From Flavobacterium sp. 9 (GTDB lineage Bacteria; Bacteroidota; Bacteroidia; Flavobacteriales; Flavobacteriaceae): a DNA stretch of 64,000 nucleotides. Shown here in pieces: positions 18,828 through 26,413 of the stretch (position 1 is the first letter of the stretch; the number at the start of each line of letters is the position of its first letter). The stretch lies in NCBI RefSeq assembly GCF_002754195.1, contig NZ_PEEU01000001.1, forward strand, positions 1,116,001 to 1,180,000, written 5' to 3'. Under the pieces are notes generated by a model. It was not told where the DNA came from. It saw only the letters and a list, made by a program, of their open reading frames with translations, and searched no databases. A program made the translations under genes and the position numbers.

Positions 18828-19484
18828 TTACTTATTTCCTTTTTCAAAATCAGCAACAAACTGAGCAAGTCCAATATCAGTTAATGGGTGTTTCAACAAT
18901 CCGTAAATTGCAGAAAGAGGTCCAGTCATAACATCAGCACCAATTTTAGCACAGTTTACAATATGCATTGTATGACGCACAGAAGCAGCTAAAATTTGAG
19001 TTTCGTAACCGTAGTTATCAAAAATTAATCTAATTTCTTCAATCAAGTTTAAACCATCAGTAGAAACATCATCCAAACGACCAATAAATGGCGAAACATA
19101 AGTTGCTCCGGCTTTTGCAGCTAATAAAGCTTGTCCAGCAGAAAATACAAGTGTTACGTTAGTTTTAATTCCTTTATCCGAAAAATATTTTGCAGCCATT
19201 ACACCTTCTTTAGTCATAGGCAATTTTACAACGATTTGATCGTGTAATTCAGCTAATTCTTCACCTTCTTTGATCATTCCATCATAATCCAGCGCATTAA
19301 CTTCAGCACTTACATCTCCATCAACAAGATTACAGATATCAACATAATGCTTTAAGATGTTGTTTTTTCCAGTGATTCCTTCTTTTGCCATCAAAGACGG
19401 GTTAGTTGTTACACCATCCAAAACACCTAAAGCTTGTGCTTCTTTAATTTGAGCTAAATTAGCCGTGTCAATAAAAAATTTCAT
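18828..19484 (-). CDS. fsa: Transaldolase / fructose-6-phosphate aldolase (MipB/TalC type)
   Basis: At 218 residues it matches the short FSA/TalC subfamily and not full-length transaldolase (about 320). It begins [20 protein letters not shown] and has the Schiff-base lysine in VVKLPMT, followed by [19 protein letters not shown] and [10 protein letters not shown]. These enzymes move dihydroxyacetone units between sugar phosphates or cleave fructose-6-P. In Bacteroidota this form usually serves as the transaldolase of the pentose phosphate pathway. It is a single-gene unit with a strong terminator downstream. Which of the two activities dominates cannot be told from the sequence alone. Confidence 0.9.
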   Translation of the reverse strand: MKFFIDTANLAQIKEAQALGVLDGVTTNPSLMAKEGITGKNNILKHYVDICNLVDGDVSAEVNALDYDGMIKEGEELAELHDQIVVKLPMTKEGVMAAKYFSDKGIKTNVTLVFSAGQALLAAKAGATYVSPFIGRLDDVSTDGLNLIEEIRLIFDNYGYETQILAASVRHTMHIVNCAKIGADVMTGPLSAIYGLLKHPLTDIGLAQFVADFEKGNK

Positions 19485-19615
19485 AATTATATCTATTTAA
19501 TTGTGTTCTTATTTTGGGCGTGTCCCTCCGGGTCAGGCTTTCGGCTTTATCTTTTATTCCGTTTCACTTCATAAAAGGATACCGCCTCAATCCTTCACGC
19601 AAATCCGGTGCAAAA

Positions 19616-20419
19616 TTACAACTTATAATGATTCATCAGCATTTTTTCGTACACTTTATCCGGAAGAGCACGTTTTAAAACGATTGAGAATTTCTGCATA
19701 AAAGCACCAACTTTATAATGAACATTCGGTTTTTTCTCCTGCATAATTTTATAAACAAACTCAGCCATTTCGTTTGGATTACTTCCTGCATCAACATGCT
19801 CATTCATTGCAGCAAGCGTGTCTTGGTAAACCTTTTCGTAAGCCGAACCTGTAATAACAGGCGCATGATAACGCCCTGATGCAATATTGGTTGCGAAATC
19901 GCCAGGAGCAACATTTGTAATTTCAATTCCAAAAGACTTAACTTCCATACGCAAAGCTTCCGTAATTAATTCTAAAGCCCCTTTTGAAGCCGAATAAACA
20001 CTACGATATGGCAATCCCATATAAGCTGCAATTGACGTAATATTAATAATCAAACCCGATTTTTGCTCTCTCATTTGAGGCAAAACAGCTTTCATTACCT
20101 CAATTGGACCAAAAAGATTAGTTTCAAAATTGTTTTTAATTTCCTCCATCGGAATTTCTTCTAACGGACCAGTAATCCCAACACCGGCATTATTAATCAC
20201 AACATCCAATCTTCCTGAAGTTGCAATAACTTTAGCCACAGCAGTCTTTATAGATTCAACATTTCGAACATCCAGAGCCACAAGTGGAAAAATAGAATTC
20301 AATACTTTTTCAGGATTTCTGCTGGTTCCATAAACTACGAAACCTTTTTTATGTAAAAATTCTCCAATTGATTTTCCAATCCCTGAGGATCCTCCGGTAA
20401 TTAAAACGACTTTGCTCAT
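19616..20419 (-). CDS. Short-chain dehydrogenase/reductase
   Basis: This 267-residue classical SDR has the Rossmann nucleotide loop TGGSSGIGKSIG near residue 8, the NNAG motif (about 85), a catalytic Ser in ITSIAAYMG, and the YSASK active site (Tyr-x-x-x-Lys, about 150). It reduces or oxidises an unknown alcohol/ketone using NAD(P)H in the cytoplasm. The C-terminal tail (HYKVGAFMQKFSIVLKRALP) is hydrophobic and basic, which suggests lipid-like substrates or loose membrane contact. It stands alone between the aldolase gene and a repeat-filled gap, so context gives no substrate. Confidence 0.9.
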   Translation of the reverse strand: MSKVVLITGGSSGIGKSIGEFLHKKGFVVYGTSRNPEKVLNSIFPLVALDVRNVESIKTAVAKVIATSGRLDVVINNAGVGITGPLEEIPMEEIKNNFETNLFGPIEVMKAVLPQMREQKSGLIINITSIAAYMGLPYRSVYSASKGALELITEALRMEVKSFGIEITNVAPGDFATNIASGRYHAPVITGSAYEKVYQDTLAAMNEHVDAGSNPNEMAEFVYKIMQEKKPNVHYKVGAFMQKFSIVLKRALPDKVYEKMLMNHYKL

Positions 20420-20483
20420 TTGTAGGTTAGATGTTAAATGTTATAAGTTAATGGAATCACTACTAATTATACCGGATAATAAT

Positions 20484-20632
20484 TTTAACGCAAAGAACGC
20501 TAAGCTTTTTATCTTAAAGTATCTTTAGAAAACACAAAGTTCGCAAAGCTAAATCAACACAAAGCTTTGCGAACTTTACGTTTTTTTTTATAAAAACTTA
20601 AGAGTAAAAAGCTTAGCGTTCTTTGCGGTAAT
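20484..20632. repeat. Nested inverted-repeat element, family C copy 1
   Basis: The outer arms (AACGCAAAGAACGCTAAGC at 20485-20503 and its partner ending GCTTAGCGTTCTTTGCGG near 20628) enclose an inner hairpin built from ACACAAAGTTCGCAAAGC / GCTTTGCGAACTTT. Inner hairpins of the same kind recur at 34780-34830 and 34949-35000. The element fills the gap between the SDR and the SRP RNA. Confidence 0.8.
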
Positions 20633-20768
20633 TTTTTTCTCTTCACGTATTTTAGAGCTGACAGCACTTTCCTCAGGTCCAAAAATAAAAAAATCCTCCC
20701 GAAGGAAGACTACTTTTGAATTAATTCTAAAAAAAAATCTGAACATAACATTCAGATTAAAAAAAAAT

Positions 20769-20861
20769 GGCAAGCGACCTACATCGCACCGCTCAACCAC
20801 GTACCCTTGCTATGTTCCCATCCTGGGGGAGTCTGCAGGAGCTGGTCGTGTAGGACTTGCC
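20769..20861 (-). ncRNA. ffs: Signal recognition particle RNA, small bacterial type (4.5S-like)
   Basis: This is a 93-base RNA on the minus strand. Its ends pair perfectly (GGCAAG...CTTGCC, CCTACA...TGTAGG), giving the long rod expected of SRP RNA. The middle carries the conserved M-domain region as CAGGATGGGAACATAGCAAG, equivalent to the GGUCCGGAAGGAAGCAGC region of other bacteria, with the AGCA asymmetric loop in place. A near-consensus promoter lies immediately upstream at the right distance. It would bind Ffh and guide nascent membrane proteins. The tip loop GGAA is present as GGGAAC. Confidence 0.88.
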
Positions 20862-20865
20862 GGTG

Positions 20866-20896
20866 CAAATATACAATCTTTTTATATTTTTGCAAG
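20866..20896 (-). promoter_or_regulatory. Promoter of the SRP RNA
   Basis: On the minus strand TTG is followed by a 19-base spacer and TATATTTG, a perfect match to the flavobacterial consensus (TTG, 17-23, TANNTTTG). The predicted transcription start coincides with the first base of the SRP RNA fold. Confidence 0.85.
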
Positions 20897-20899
20897 ACC

Positions 20900-20931
20900 T
20901 TTGTTGCTATAAAAATATCGTCGTATATTGG
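20900..20931 (+). promoter_or_regulatory. Probable promoter of the glutamine cyclotransferase gene
   Basis: TTTG (20900-20903), a 20-base spacer and TATATTGG (20924-20931) make a one-mismatch flavobacterial promoter, back to back with that of the SRP RNA. It places transcription just ahead of the ATG at 20951. Confidence 0.5.
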
Positions 20932-20950
20932 CTTATTCAAATTTTTAACT

Positions 20951-22000
20951 ATGAAAAAATATAACTTCCTAACTGTCATTTTATTAGGAATCACATTAAT
21001 TGGATGTGGAGATACAAAAAAAAGTGAAAATTCTTTGTTTAACATCGATGATTCTGCTTTTCCTGCTCATTTTTTACCACAAGAATCGATTTCGATCGGA
21101 ATTTTGAACCCAAATTCTAAAGAAATTGACAGCGTTGCCTACTTTGTAAACGACAAAAAAGTGGGAAGTTCTAAAGGTTCCGAAAAATTCAAATTTGAAT
21201 TGAAAGATCAAAAATTAGGATATCAATACTTAAAAGCTACTGTTTATTTTGGTTCTGATTCTTCAGACGCTACTAAACGTGTTGAAGTGGTTTCAAACGT
21301 AGAACCTAAATTATTAAAGTATAAAATTGTTAATACTTATCCGCACGATACAAAAGCTTTTACTGAAGGTTTAGAATTTCATGATGGTGTTTTATTCGAA
21401 AGTACAGGTCAAAAAGGAGATTCTTATTTTAGATCTGTTGATTATAAAACCGGAAAAGTTATCAAACAAGTTGATCTTCCTAAAGAATATTTTGGAGAAG
21501 GAATTACTTTTATCAACGGAAAATTATTTCAATTAAGCTGGCAGGAAAACACTGGTTTTATCTATGATGCTAAAACATTAAAACTAGAGAAAACTTTTAA
21601 ATATGACAAACCAATTGAAGGTTGGGGAATGACAAATGACGGAAAATATATTTATCGTTCTGACGGAACTGAAAAAATCTGGAAAATGGATCCTGAAACG
21701 CAAAAATTGATAGATTATATTAATGTTTATTCAGGAACTTCAAAAATTAAAGTTCTTAATGAATTGGAATATATTAACGGTAAATTGTATGCAAATGTTT
21801 GGCAAAAAGATGCAATTGCGGTTGTTAATCCAACAAGTGGTGCAGTTGAAGGAATCTTAAACATGTCAGACTTACGTAAGTTTATCAAATATCCGCAAGC
21901 AGAGGTTTTAAACGGAATTGCATATAATCCACAAACCAAAACTATTTTTATTACTGGTAAATATTGGGAGAAAATGTTTGAAATAACAGTTTCAGAATAA
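20951..22000 (+). CDS. Glutaminyl-peptide cyclotransferase, lipoprotein
   Basis: The protein has 349 residues from the ATG at 20951. The reading frame is open further upstream, but that part overlaps the SRP RNA promoter and RNA gene and is not coding. The lipoprotein signal ends ITLIGC (Cys18). The body is the glutamine cyclotransferase beta-propeller (PF05096 family), with the typical KIVNTYPHDTKAFTEGLEF and VLNELEYINGKLYANVW blocks. Family enzymes convert N-terminal glutamine to pyroglutamate. An N-terminal Ig-like segment (about residues 35-125) precedes the propeller, as in other Bacteroidota members. It is probably periplasmic or on the outer membrane. It stands alone between repeats. 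Confidence 0.88.
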   Translation: MKKYNFLTVILLGITLIGCGDTKKSENSLFNIDDSAFPAHFLPQESISIGILNPNSKEIDSVAYFVNDKKVGSSKGSEKFKFELKDQKLGYQYLKATVYFGSDSSDATKRVEVVSNVEPKLLKYKIVNTYPHDTKAFTEGLEFHDGVLFESTGQKGDSYFRSVDYKTGKVIKQVDLPKEYFGEGITFINGKLFQLSWQENTGFIYDAKTLKLEKTFKYDKPIEGWGMTNDGKYIYRSDGTEKIWKMDPETQKLIDYINVYSGTSKIKVLNELEYINGKLYANVWQKDAIAVVNPTSGAVEGILNMSDLRKFIKYPQAEVLNGIAYNPQTKTIFITGKYWEKMFEITVSE

Positions 22001-22015
22001 AAAATAAAAAAAATA

Positions 22016-22076
22016 AAAACACGAATTTCACAGATTTCACGGATTAGTTCGTGATAATTTGTGAAATTTGTGTTTT
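22016..22076. repeat. Inverted repeat between the cyclotransferase gene and hutI
   Basis: Arms AAAACACGAATTTCACA and TGTGAAATTTGTGTTTT form a long stem. Its outer sequence is the same as in the repeat at 27692-27768, so the two are related elements. It could also end transcription of the cyclotransferase gene. Confidence 0.7.
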
Positions 22077-22105
22077 ATAACATTCCTAAAATATAAAATC
22101 ATAAT

Positions 22106-23341
22106 ATGATCACTTTAATAACAAACATAAAAGAATTGCTACAGGTTCGTGAAACTTCAATTTCTAAAGTTTCAGGTGCCGAAATGGCTATTCTTCCAAC
22201 CATAAAAAATGCCTTTTTAATTTTAAAAGATAATCTGATTCACGATTTTGGATCTATGGAGAATCTGCCAGAAATTAAAGTGGACAAAATTATCGATGCA
22301 ACCGGTCAAATCGTTCTGCCTTCATGGTGCGACAGTCACACGCATATTGTTTATGCCGGTAATCGTGAGCAAGAATTTGTGGATAGAATTAACGGATTTT
22401 CATATGAAGAAATCGCCAATCGTGGCGGCGGAATTTTAAACTCCGCTAAAAAGCTTAACGAAACTTCAGAAGAAGAAATTTATGAGCAATCAAAACTTCG
22501 TTTAGAAGAAGTGATGCATTTAGGAACCGGAGCTGTCGAAATTAAATCGGGATACGGATTAACAATCGAAGGCGAAATAAAAATGCTTCGTGTTATTAAA
22601 AAACTGGCTGAAAATTATCCAATTACAATAAAAGCTACTTTTCTTGGCGCACATGCTTTTCCGTTGCATTACAAAGAAAACAAAGCAGGTTATATTGAGG
22701 AGATTATCACAAAGATGTTACCCGAAATCGCTGAAAATAAATTAGCCGAATATATTGATGTGTTTTGCGAAACAGGTTATTTTTCTGTTGAAGAAACAGA
22801 ACAAATTATGCAAGCCGGAATCAAATTTGGTCTAAAACCAAAAATCCACGTAAATCAATTCAATTCTATTGGAGGAATACAATCCGGAGTTAAATTTAAA
22901 GCCCTTTCTGTCGATCATCTTGAAATTATGAATCCTGAAGATATTGAAGCTTTAAAAGATTCAGAAACGATGCCTGTAGCTTTACCATCGTGCTCTTACT
23001 TTTTAAGTATTCCATACACGCCAGCACGCAAAATGATCAAAGCCGGACTTCCTTTAGCATTAGCTACAGATTTTAACCCTGGTTCTACTCCATCCGGAAA
23101 TATGAACTTTGTAGTTGCAACGGCTTGTATTAAGATGAAAATGACGCCCGAAGAAGCGATAAATGCCGCAACTATTAATGGCGCTTATGCAATGGGAATT
23201 TCTGAAACTCACGGAAGTATTACAAAAGGCAAAAAAGCCAATTTAATCCTTACAAAACCTATTTCATCTTATTACCAGATTCCATACGCATTTGGAAGTA
23301 ATTTAATCGAAAGTGTTTTTGTAGAAGGAAAAATTATTTAA
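22106..23341 (+). CDS. hutI: Imidazolonepropionase
   Basis: This 411-residue amidohydrolase of the histidine breakdown pathway hydrolyses 4-imidazolone-5-propanoate to N-formimino-L-glutamate. Zinc-binding His78 and His80 lie in DSHTHIVYAG. Family blocks EIKSGYGL, HVNQFNSIGG (metal His), SVDHLE and ATDFNPGSTPSGNM (metal Asp) are all present. Length matches the family. The third enzyme downstream in the pathway, a formimidoylglutamase-like protein, lies 1.9 kb away on the same strand, separated by a repeat, a small gene and an unrelated convergent gene. HutH and HutU are not in the window. Confidence 0.95.
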   Translation: MITLITNIKELLQVRETSISKVSGAEMAILPTIKNAFLILKDNLIHDFGSMENLPEIKVDKIIDATGQIVLPSWCDSHTHIVYAGNREQEFVDRINGFSYEEIANRGGGILNSAKKLNETSEEEIYEQSKLRLEEVMHLGTGAVEIKSGYGLTIEGEIKMLRVIKKLAENYPITIKATFLGAHAFPLHYKENKAGYIEEIITKMLPEIAENKLAEYIDVFCETGYFSVEETEQIMQAGIKFGLKPKIHVNQFNSIGGIQSGVKFKALSVDHLEIMNPEDIEALKDSETMPVALPSCSYFLSIPYTPARKMIKAGLPLALATDFNPGSTPSGNMNFVVATACIKMKMTPEEAINAATINGAYAMGISETHGSITKGKKANLILTKPISSYYQIPYAFGSNLIESVFVEGKII

Positions 23342-23457
23342 TGTAAAAAGCATAAATTATTAACACATTGGGTATAATTAATTTTAACACATAGAAACAT
23401 AGTCCCGAAGCGAAATGTCATTAAGTTAAAGGAAATATTTTTAATACTGTGTTGAAT

Positions 23458-23637
23458 AAATCTCACGCAAAGGCGCAAAATCGCAAAGGGTTTGTCATTT
23501 CGACGCAGGAGAAATCTTCGTAAGTAACTCCGCAACGCGAATCCAATCTTTGTCGAGCTTCTCACGAAGATTTCTCCTGCGTCGAAATGACAATATTGTG
23601 CTTAAACTTTGCGCCTTAGCGCCTTTGCGAGATTAAT
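23458..23637. repeat. Family A repeat (copy 2) nested in a second inverted repeat
   Basis: The inner 100-base element at 23493-23592 has the same TGTCATTTCGACG arms as copies 1 and 3, but its central segment is inverted. It sits inside a second hairpin with arms TCTCACGCAAAGGCGCAAA (from 23461) and TTGCGCCTTAGCGCCTTTGCGAGA (to about 23635). This suggests that one repeat inserted into another. Confidence 0.8.
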
Positions 23638-23770
23638 TTTATTTTTTTTGAATTACACCCAACGGGCTAATCTATTAATTTTCTCCAATCGTTAAAATAA
23701 GCATAAAAATCTTACATAAATTAGTTTCTTCTGAAATAAGGGACTATGTTTACAAATCAGATTTTTAGAT

Positions 23771-23914
23771 ATGAAAAATTTAGTTCTAACAGTAAACACA
23801 GATAAATTTGGTTTGAAACAAAACGTTTCAAATACCAATGTATACGTGTATAACTGTAAGAAAATCTTAACATTGTCTTCTTTATTAAAATTAAAAATCT
23901 TCCCGAATTATTAA
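23771..23914 (+). CDS. Possible small protein (47 residues), doubtful
   Basis: This is an open frame ATG to TAA in the long gap after hutI, with an A/T-rich leader and no recognised motif. The product begins MKNLVLTVNTDKFG and has a basic, hydrophobic tail. There are no neighbours in the same unit except the small lysine-rich gene 159 bases downstream. The rest of the gap between 23638 and 24072 shows only a short palindrome (AAGCAT...ATGCTT around 23913-23931). I cannot support a function. Confidence 0.2.
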   Translation: MKNLVLTVNTDKFGLKQNVSNTNVYVYNCKKILTLSSLLKLKIFPNY

Positions 23915-24072
23915 GCATCGCGAGTATGCTTAATAAAATCCTATAAAACTTTTTTACCATGCAATTTCAATTCAGATTGAACATTGTGACTCGCTATAAA
24001 GTTTTTATTTATTACAAAATAAATTATAGGATCAGGATTAAACTTTTTTTTAATAATTAAAACAAAAATATC

Positions 24073-24168
24073 ATGGCTAAGAAAGCTTCAACAACAGATT
24101 TAAAAGCAAAAAAACAAGAGAAAATTCAAAAAAAACTAGAAGCACAACAAACTAAAAAAAGAAAATAG
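24073..24168 (+). CDS. Small lysine-rich protein (31 residues)
   Basis: The ATG is at 24073 after TAAAAC, the A-rich leader typical of this phylum, and the stop is at 24166-24168. A strong bidirectional terminator starts 33 bases later. The product (MAKKASTTDLKAKKQEKIQ at its start) has eleven Lys and one Arg in 31 residues with Gln and Glu at helical spacing, so a charged single helix is likely. It could be a nucleic-acid-binding or ribosome-associated peptide; that is a guess. The clean leader, compact frame and terminator make it likely to be a real gene that is too short for standard callers. Confidence 0.55.
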   Translation: MAKKASTTDLKAKKQEKIQKKLEAQQTKKRK

Positions 24169-24200
24169 ATACCCAATTAATGTGATTTTTAATTGAATAA

Positions 24201-24236
24201 AAAAAGGTCTGTGAAAAACTTCACAGACCTTTAATA
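24201..24236. terminator. Bidirectional terminator
   Basis: A near-perfect stem AAAGGTCTGTGAA / TTCACAGACCTTT sits between two convergent genes (the small lysine-rich gene and the coiled-coil gene). It has A-runs on the left and T-rich sequence on the right, so it can serve both strands. Confidence 0.85.
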
Positions 24237-24267
24237 TTTTAGTGGTATTCTACTTTTAGACAGTTTC

Positions 24268-25146
24268 TTATCTCAAGTTAAAACTTGTTTTAGAAACTAA
24301 TTCGTCGTTATCATAAACATTGATAAAGTAAGTTCCTTTAGCAAAATCTTTACCTGGTAAGTCTTCACTAACATTTACAGTTTTGTTTTCGTACTTAACA
24401 GTAGTTTTAAAACTATAAGTTAAAGAATTATCACCAAAGTTTTCTGTTTTCTTTTCGCCCAAAACATTGTTTTTAGCATCGATAACTTGTACATAATACG
24501 TTTTATCTCCAGATTTAGCGATTTGATTTTCAGCAATAGTAAAACTAATTTTTAAGATATCAGCACGACTAGCTTTATCTGTTTCGATTTGTTTTCCTGA
24601 GCTTCTCAATTTGTATGCAGCAGTTTTTGTGTTTAAAACTGATAATTTAGCGCCTTTTTCAACTGTCTTAGCCAACTCTTCGTTTTGACCAACTAATACT
24701 TCATTATATTTTTTAGATTCACCTAAAACTGTAATCGTACTATCTCTTTGAACTGTCAAAACACCATTTTGTTTTTTCAATTCATCGTTTTCAGCAACAA
24801 GAGTTTTCATTTTTCCTTGCATAGCCTGAACTTGTGATCTGTATTTAGACACATCACCTTTCGATTTATTCAAATCATCCATCAAAGCTACTACTTTATC
24901 TCTTTCCTGAATTAACTCGTCAGACATAGAAGTATTTTCAGCAATTGCAGCATCATAAGTTGCTTTTAATTCCTGCAAATCTTTCATAACAGATTCTTTC
25001 TCTGTCATGGTTGTTGTAAGTTCAGTCTTAACTACATCTGTATCAGAAGACAGTTTAAAAATATACACTAAGCTACCAATTAGTAGGACTGCTAAAACTG
25101 CGATTATCGCCTTTAGACTTGAGTTGTTGTTCTTTGGGTTTTCCAT
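24268..25146 (-). CDS. Membrane-anchored coiled-coil protein of unknown function
   Basis: The 292 residues are laid out as a short cytosolic tail (MENPKNNNSSLK), one transmembrane helix (about residues 13-30), a long coiled coil (about 35-175, rich in Glu, Lys and Leu heptads) and a C-terminal beta-rich domain (about 180-292) ending DDELVSKTSFNLR. The domain would lie in the periplasm. Similar one-span coiled-coil proteins are common in Flavobacteriia but their role is unknown; a structural or envelope-tethering role is a guess. It has its own unit, convergent with the small gene and divergent from hutG. Confidence 0.8.
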   Translation of the reverse strand: MENPKNNNSSLKAIIAVLAVLLIGSLVYIFKLSSDTDVVKTELTTTMTEKESVMKDLQELKATYDAAIAENTSMSDELIQERDKVVALMDDLNKSKGDVSKYRSQVQAMQGKMKTLVAENDELKKQNGVLTVQRDSTITVLGESKKYNEVLVGQNEELAKTVEKGAKLSVLNTKTAAYKLRSSGKQIETDKASRADILKISFTIAENQIAKSGDKTYYVQVIDAKNNVLGEKKTENFGDNSLTYSFKTTVKYENKTVNVSEDLPGKDFAKGTYFINVYDNDELVSKTSFNLR

Positions 25147-25242
25147 ATTTAATAATTTTCTTTAAAACAAATTTAAGAATTAATATATCTTAATAACGTA
25201 AGTTGATACAATTATATTATTTTTGGAAAATATTTTTTTTTA

Positions 25243-26280
25243 ATGGAGAAACTAATTCCTTTTACTGTAAATGATTTAGCAAAAGTCACAAATCACAGAA
25301 GTGGCGAAATAAAATTTGGAGAGAAAATGATTGTTATTCCCAAAGGAGTAGACAAACTCAGTTTCTTGAAGGAAAGTGAAGCTAAATATGTGCTTTTGGG
25401 AATACCCGAAGACATTGGCGTACGCGCAAACTTCGGCAGACCCGGAGCGGCTTCTGCATGGGAAAGTGCCATTAAAAGCATTGCTAATATTCAGCACAAT
25501 CGTTTTTCAAAAGGCAGTCAGATTATTGTTTTAGGACAAATTAATGTTCTGGAAGAAATGCGTGATGTCGAAAATCTTGATTTCAATGATATCGACGACC
25601 GATCTAAATTAAGTCAGTTAGTAGAAAAAATAGACAAAGAAGTTTCCCATATTATTTTTACCATTGTAAAAGCTGGAAAAACTCCAATTATCATCGGCGG
25701 AGGCCATAATAACGCCTACGGAAATATTAAAGGTTCGGCTTTAGCCAAAGGAAAACCAATAAATGCGATTAATTTTGATGCTCATTCTGATTTTAGAATT
25801 TTAGAAGGACGTCATAGCGGAAATGGTTTTTCATACGCTTACGAGGAAGGTTTCTTAAAAAAATACTTCATCTTCGGTTTACACGAAAATTATACTTCAA
25901 AAAGTGTTTTAGATATCATCAAAAAACTGGAAGATCGTGTTCGCTACAATACTTATGACAGTGTAAATATTCGTAAAGAAAAAGATTTTGACAGAGAAAT
26001 GGCTTTGGCTTTGGAATTTATCAGAACAGATTCTTTTGGAATTGAAATTGATTTGGACGCAATTCCAAATATTGCAAGTAGTGCCATGACAATTAGCGGA
26101 TTTTCTGTAGAAGAATTAAGACAGTTTATTTCCTTTTTCGGATCACATAGAAATGCTACTTATTTGCATATTTGCGAAGGCGCACCAGATTTAGCCGATT
26201 CTCCAAATAACAATTTAATTGGCAAATTGATTGGGTATTTAGTAACGGATTTCATTAAAGCCAATAATGAAAAAGAATAA
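25243..26280 (+). CDS. hutG: Formimidoylglutamase-like protein, arginase/ureohydrolase family
   Basis: The protein has 345 residues. The binuclear Mn ligands of ureohydrolases are all visible: His in GGGHNNAYG, Asp-x-His-x-Asp in NFDAHSDFR, and Asp-x-Asp in EIDLDAIP. The fold matches HutG, which splits N-formimino-L-glutamate into glutamate and formamide. The nearby hutI supports a histidine-pathway role over arginase or agmatinase, though the two genes are not one operon. Long N-terminal and insert regions around residues 90-130 are a feature of Bacteroidota members of this family. A stretch of about 130 bases follows before the helicase gene. Confidence 0.82.
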   Translation: MEKLIPFTVNDLAKVTNHRSGEIKFGEKMIVIPKGVDKLSFLKESEAKYVLLGIPEDIGVRANFGRPGAASAWESAIKSIANIQHNRFSKGSQIIVLGQINVLEEMRDVENLDFNDIDDRSKLSQLVEKIDKEVSHIIFTIVKAGKTPIIIGGGHNNAYGNIKGSALAKGKPINAINFDAHSDFRILEGRHSGNGFSYAYEEGFLKKYFIFGLHENYTSKSVLDIIKKLEDRVRYNTYDSVNIRKEKDFDREMALALEFIRTDSFGIEIDLDAIPNIASSAMTISGFSVEELRQFISFFGSHRNATYLHICEGAPDLADSPNNNLIGKLIGYLVTDFIKANNEKE

Positions 26281-26361
26281 AAAGGGAGAATATTATCCCC
26301 TAAAAATCAGATCATTTACCAAATAAACTAAGTTTCAAATCAAGGTTTGATTGAATAAACC

Positions 26362-26369
26362 TATCTTTG
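26362..26369 (+). promoter_or_regulatory. Predicted -7 element of the helicase gene
   Basis: TATCTTTG is a perfect TANNTTTG match 44 bases before the ATG. A TTTG at 26346 is only 12 bases upstream, so the -33 element is not convincing. Confidence 0.45.
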
Positions 26370-26413
26370 CACAGAATTTTAGTACTTAAAACTAAATTCT
26401 TAATACCTAAGAT

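Noticed and set aside
20807..20950. Upstream extension of the cyclotransferase reading frame
   Set aside because: It runs through the promoter and first half of the SRP RNA; the ATG at 20951 opens a proper lipoprotein signal.
23338..23565. Minus-strand open frame of 75 codons
   Set aside because: It is composed of repeat sequence (family A copy 2 and the outer hairpin).
23959..24060. Short plus-strand frame of about 33 codons just before the lysine-rich gene
   Set aside because: AT-driven composition (Ile, Tyr, Phe, Lys, Asn), no motif, and no evidence of coding beyond an ATG.
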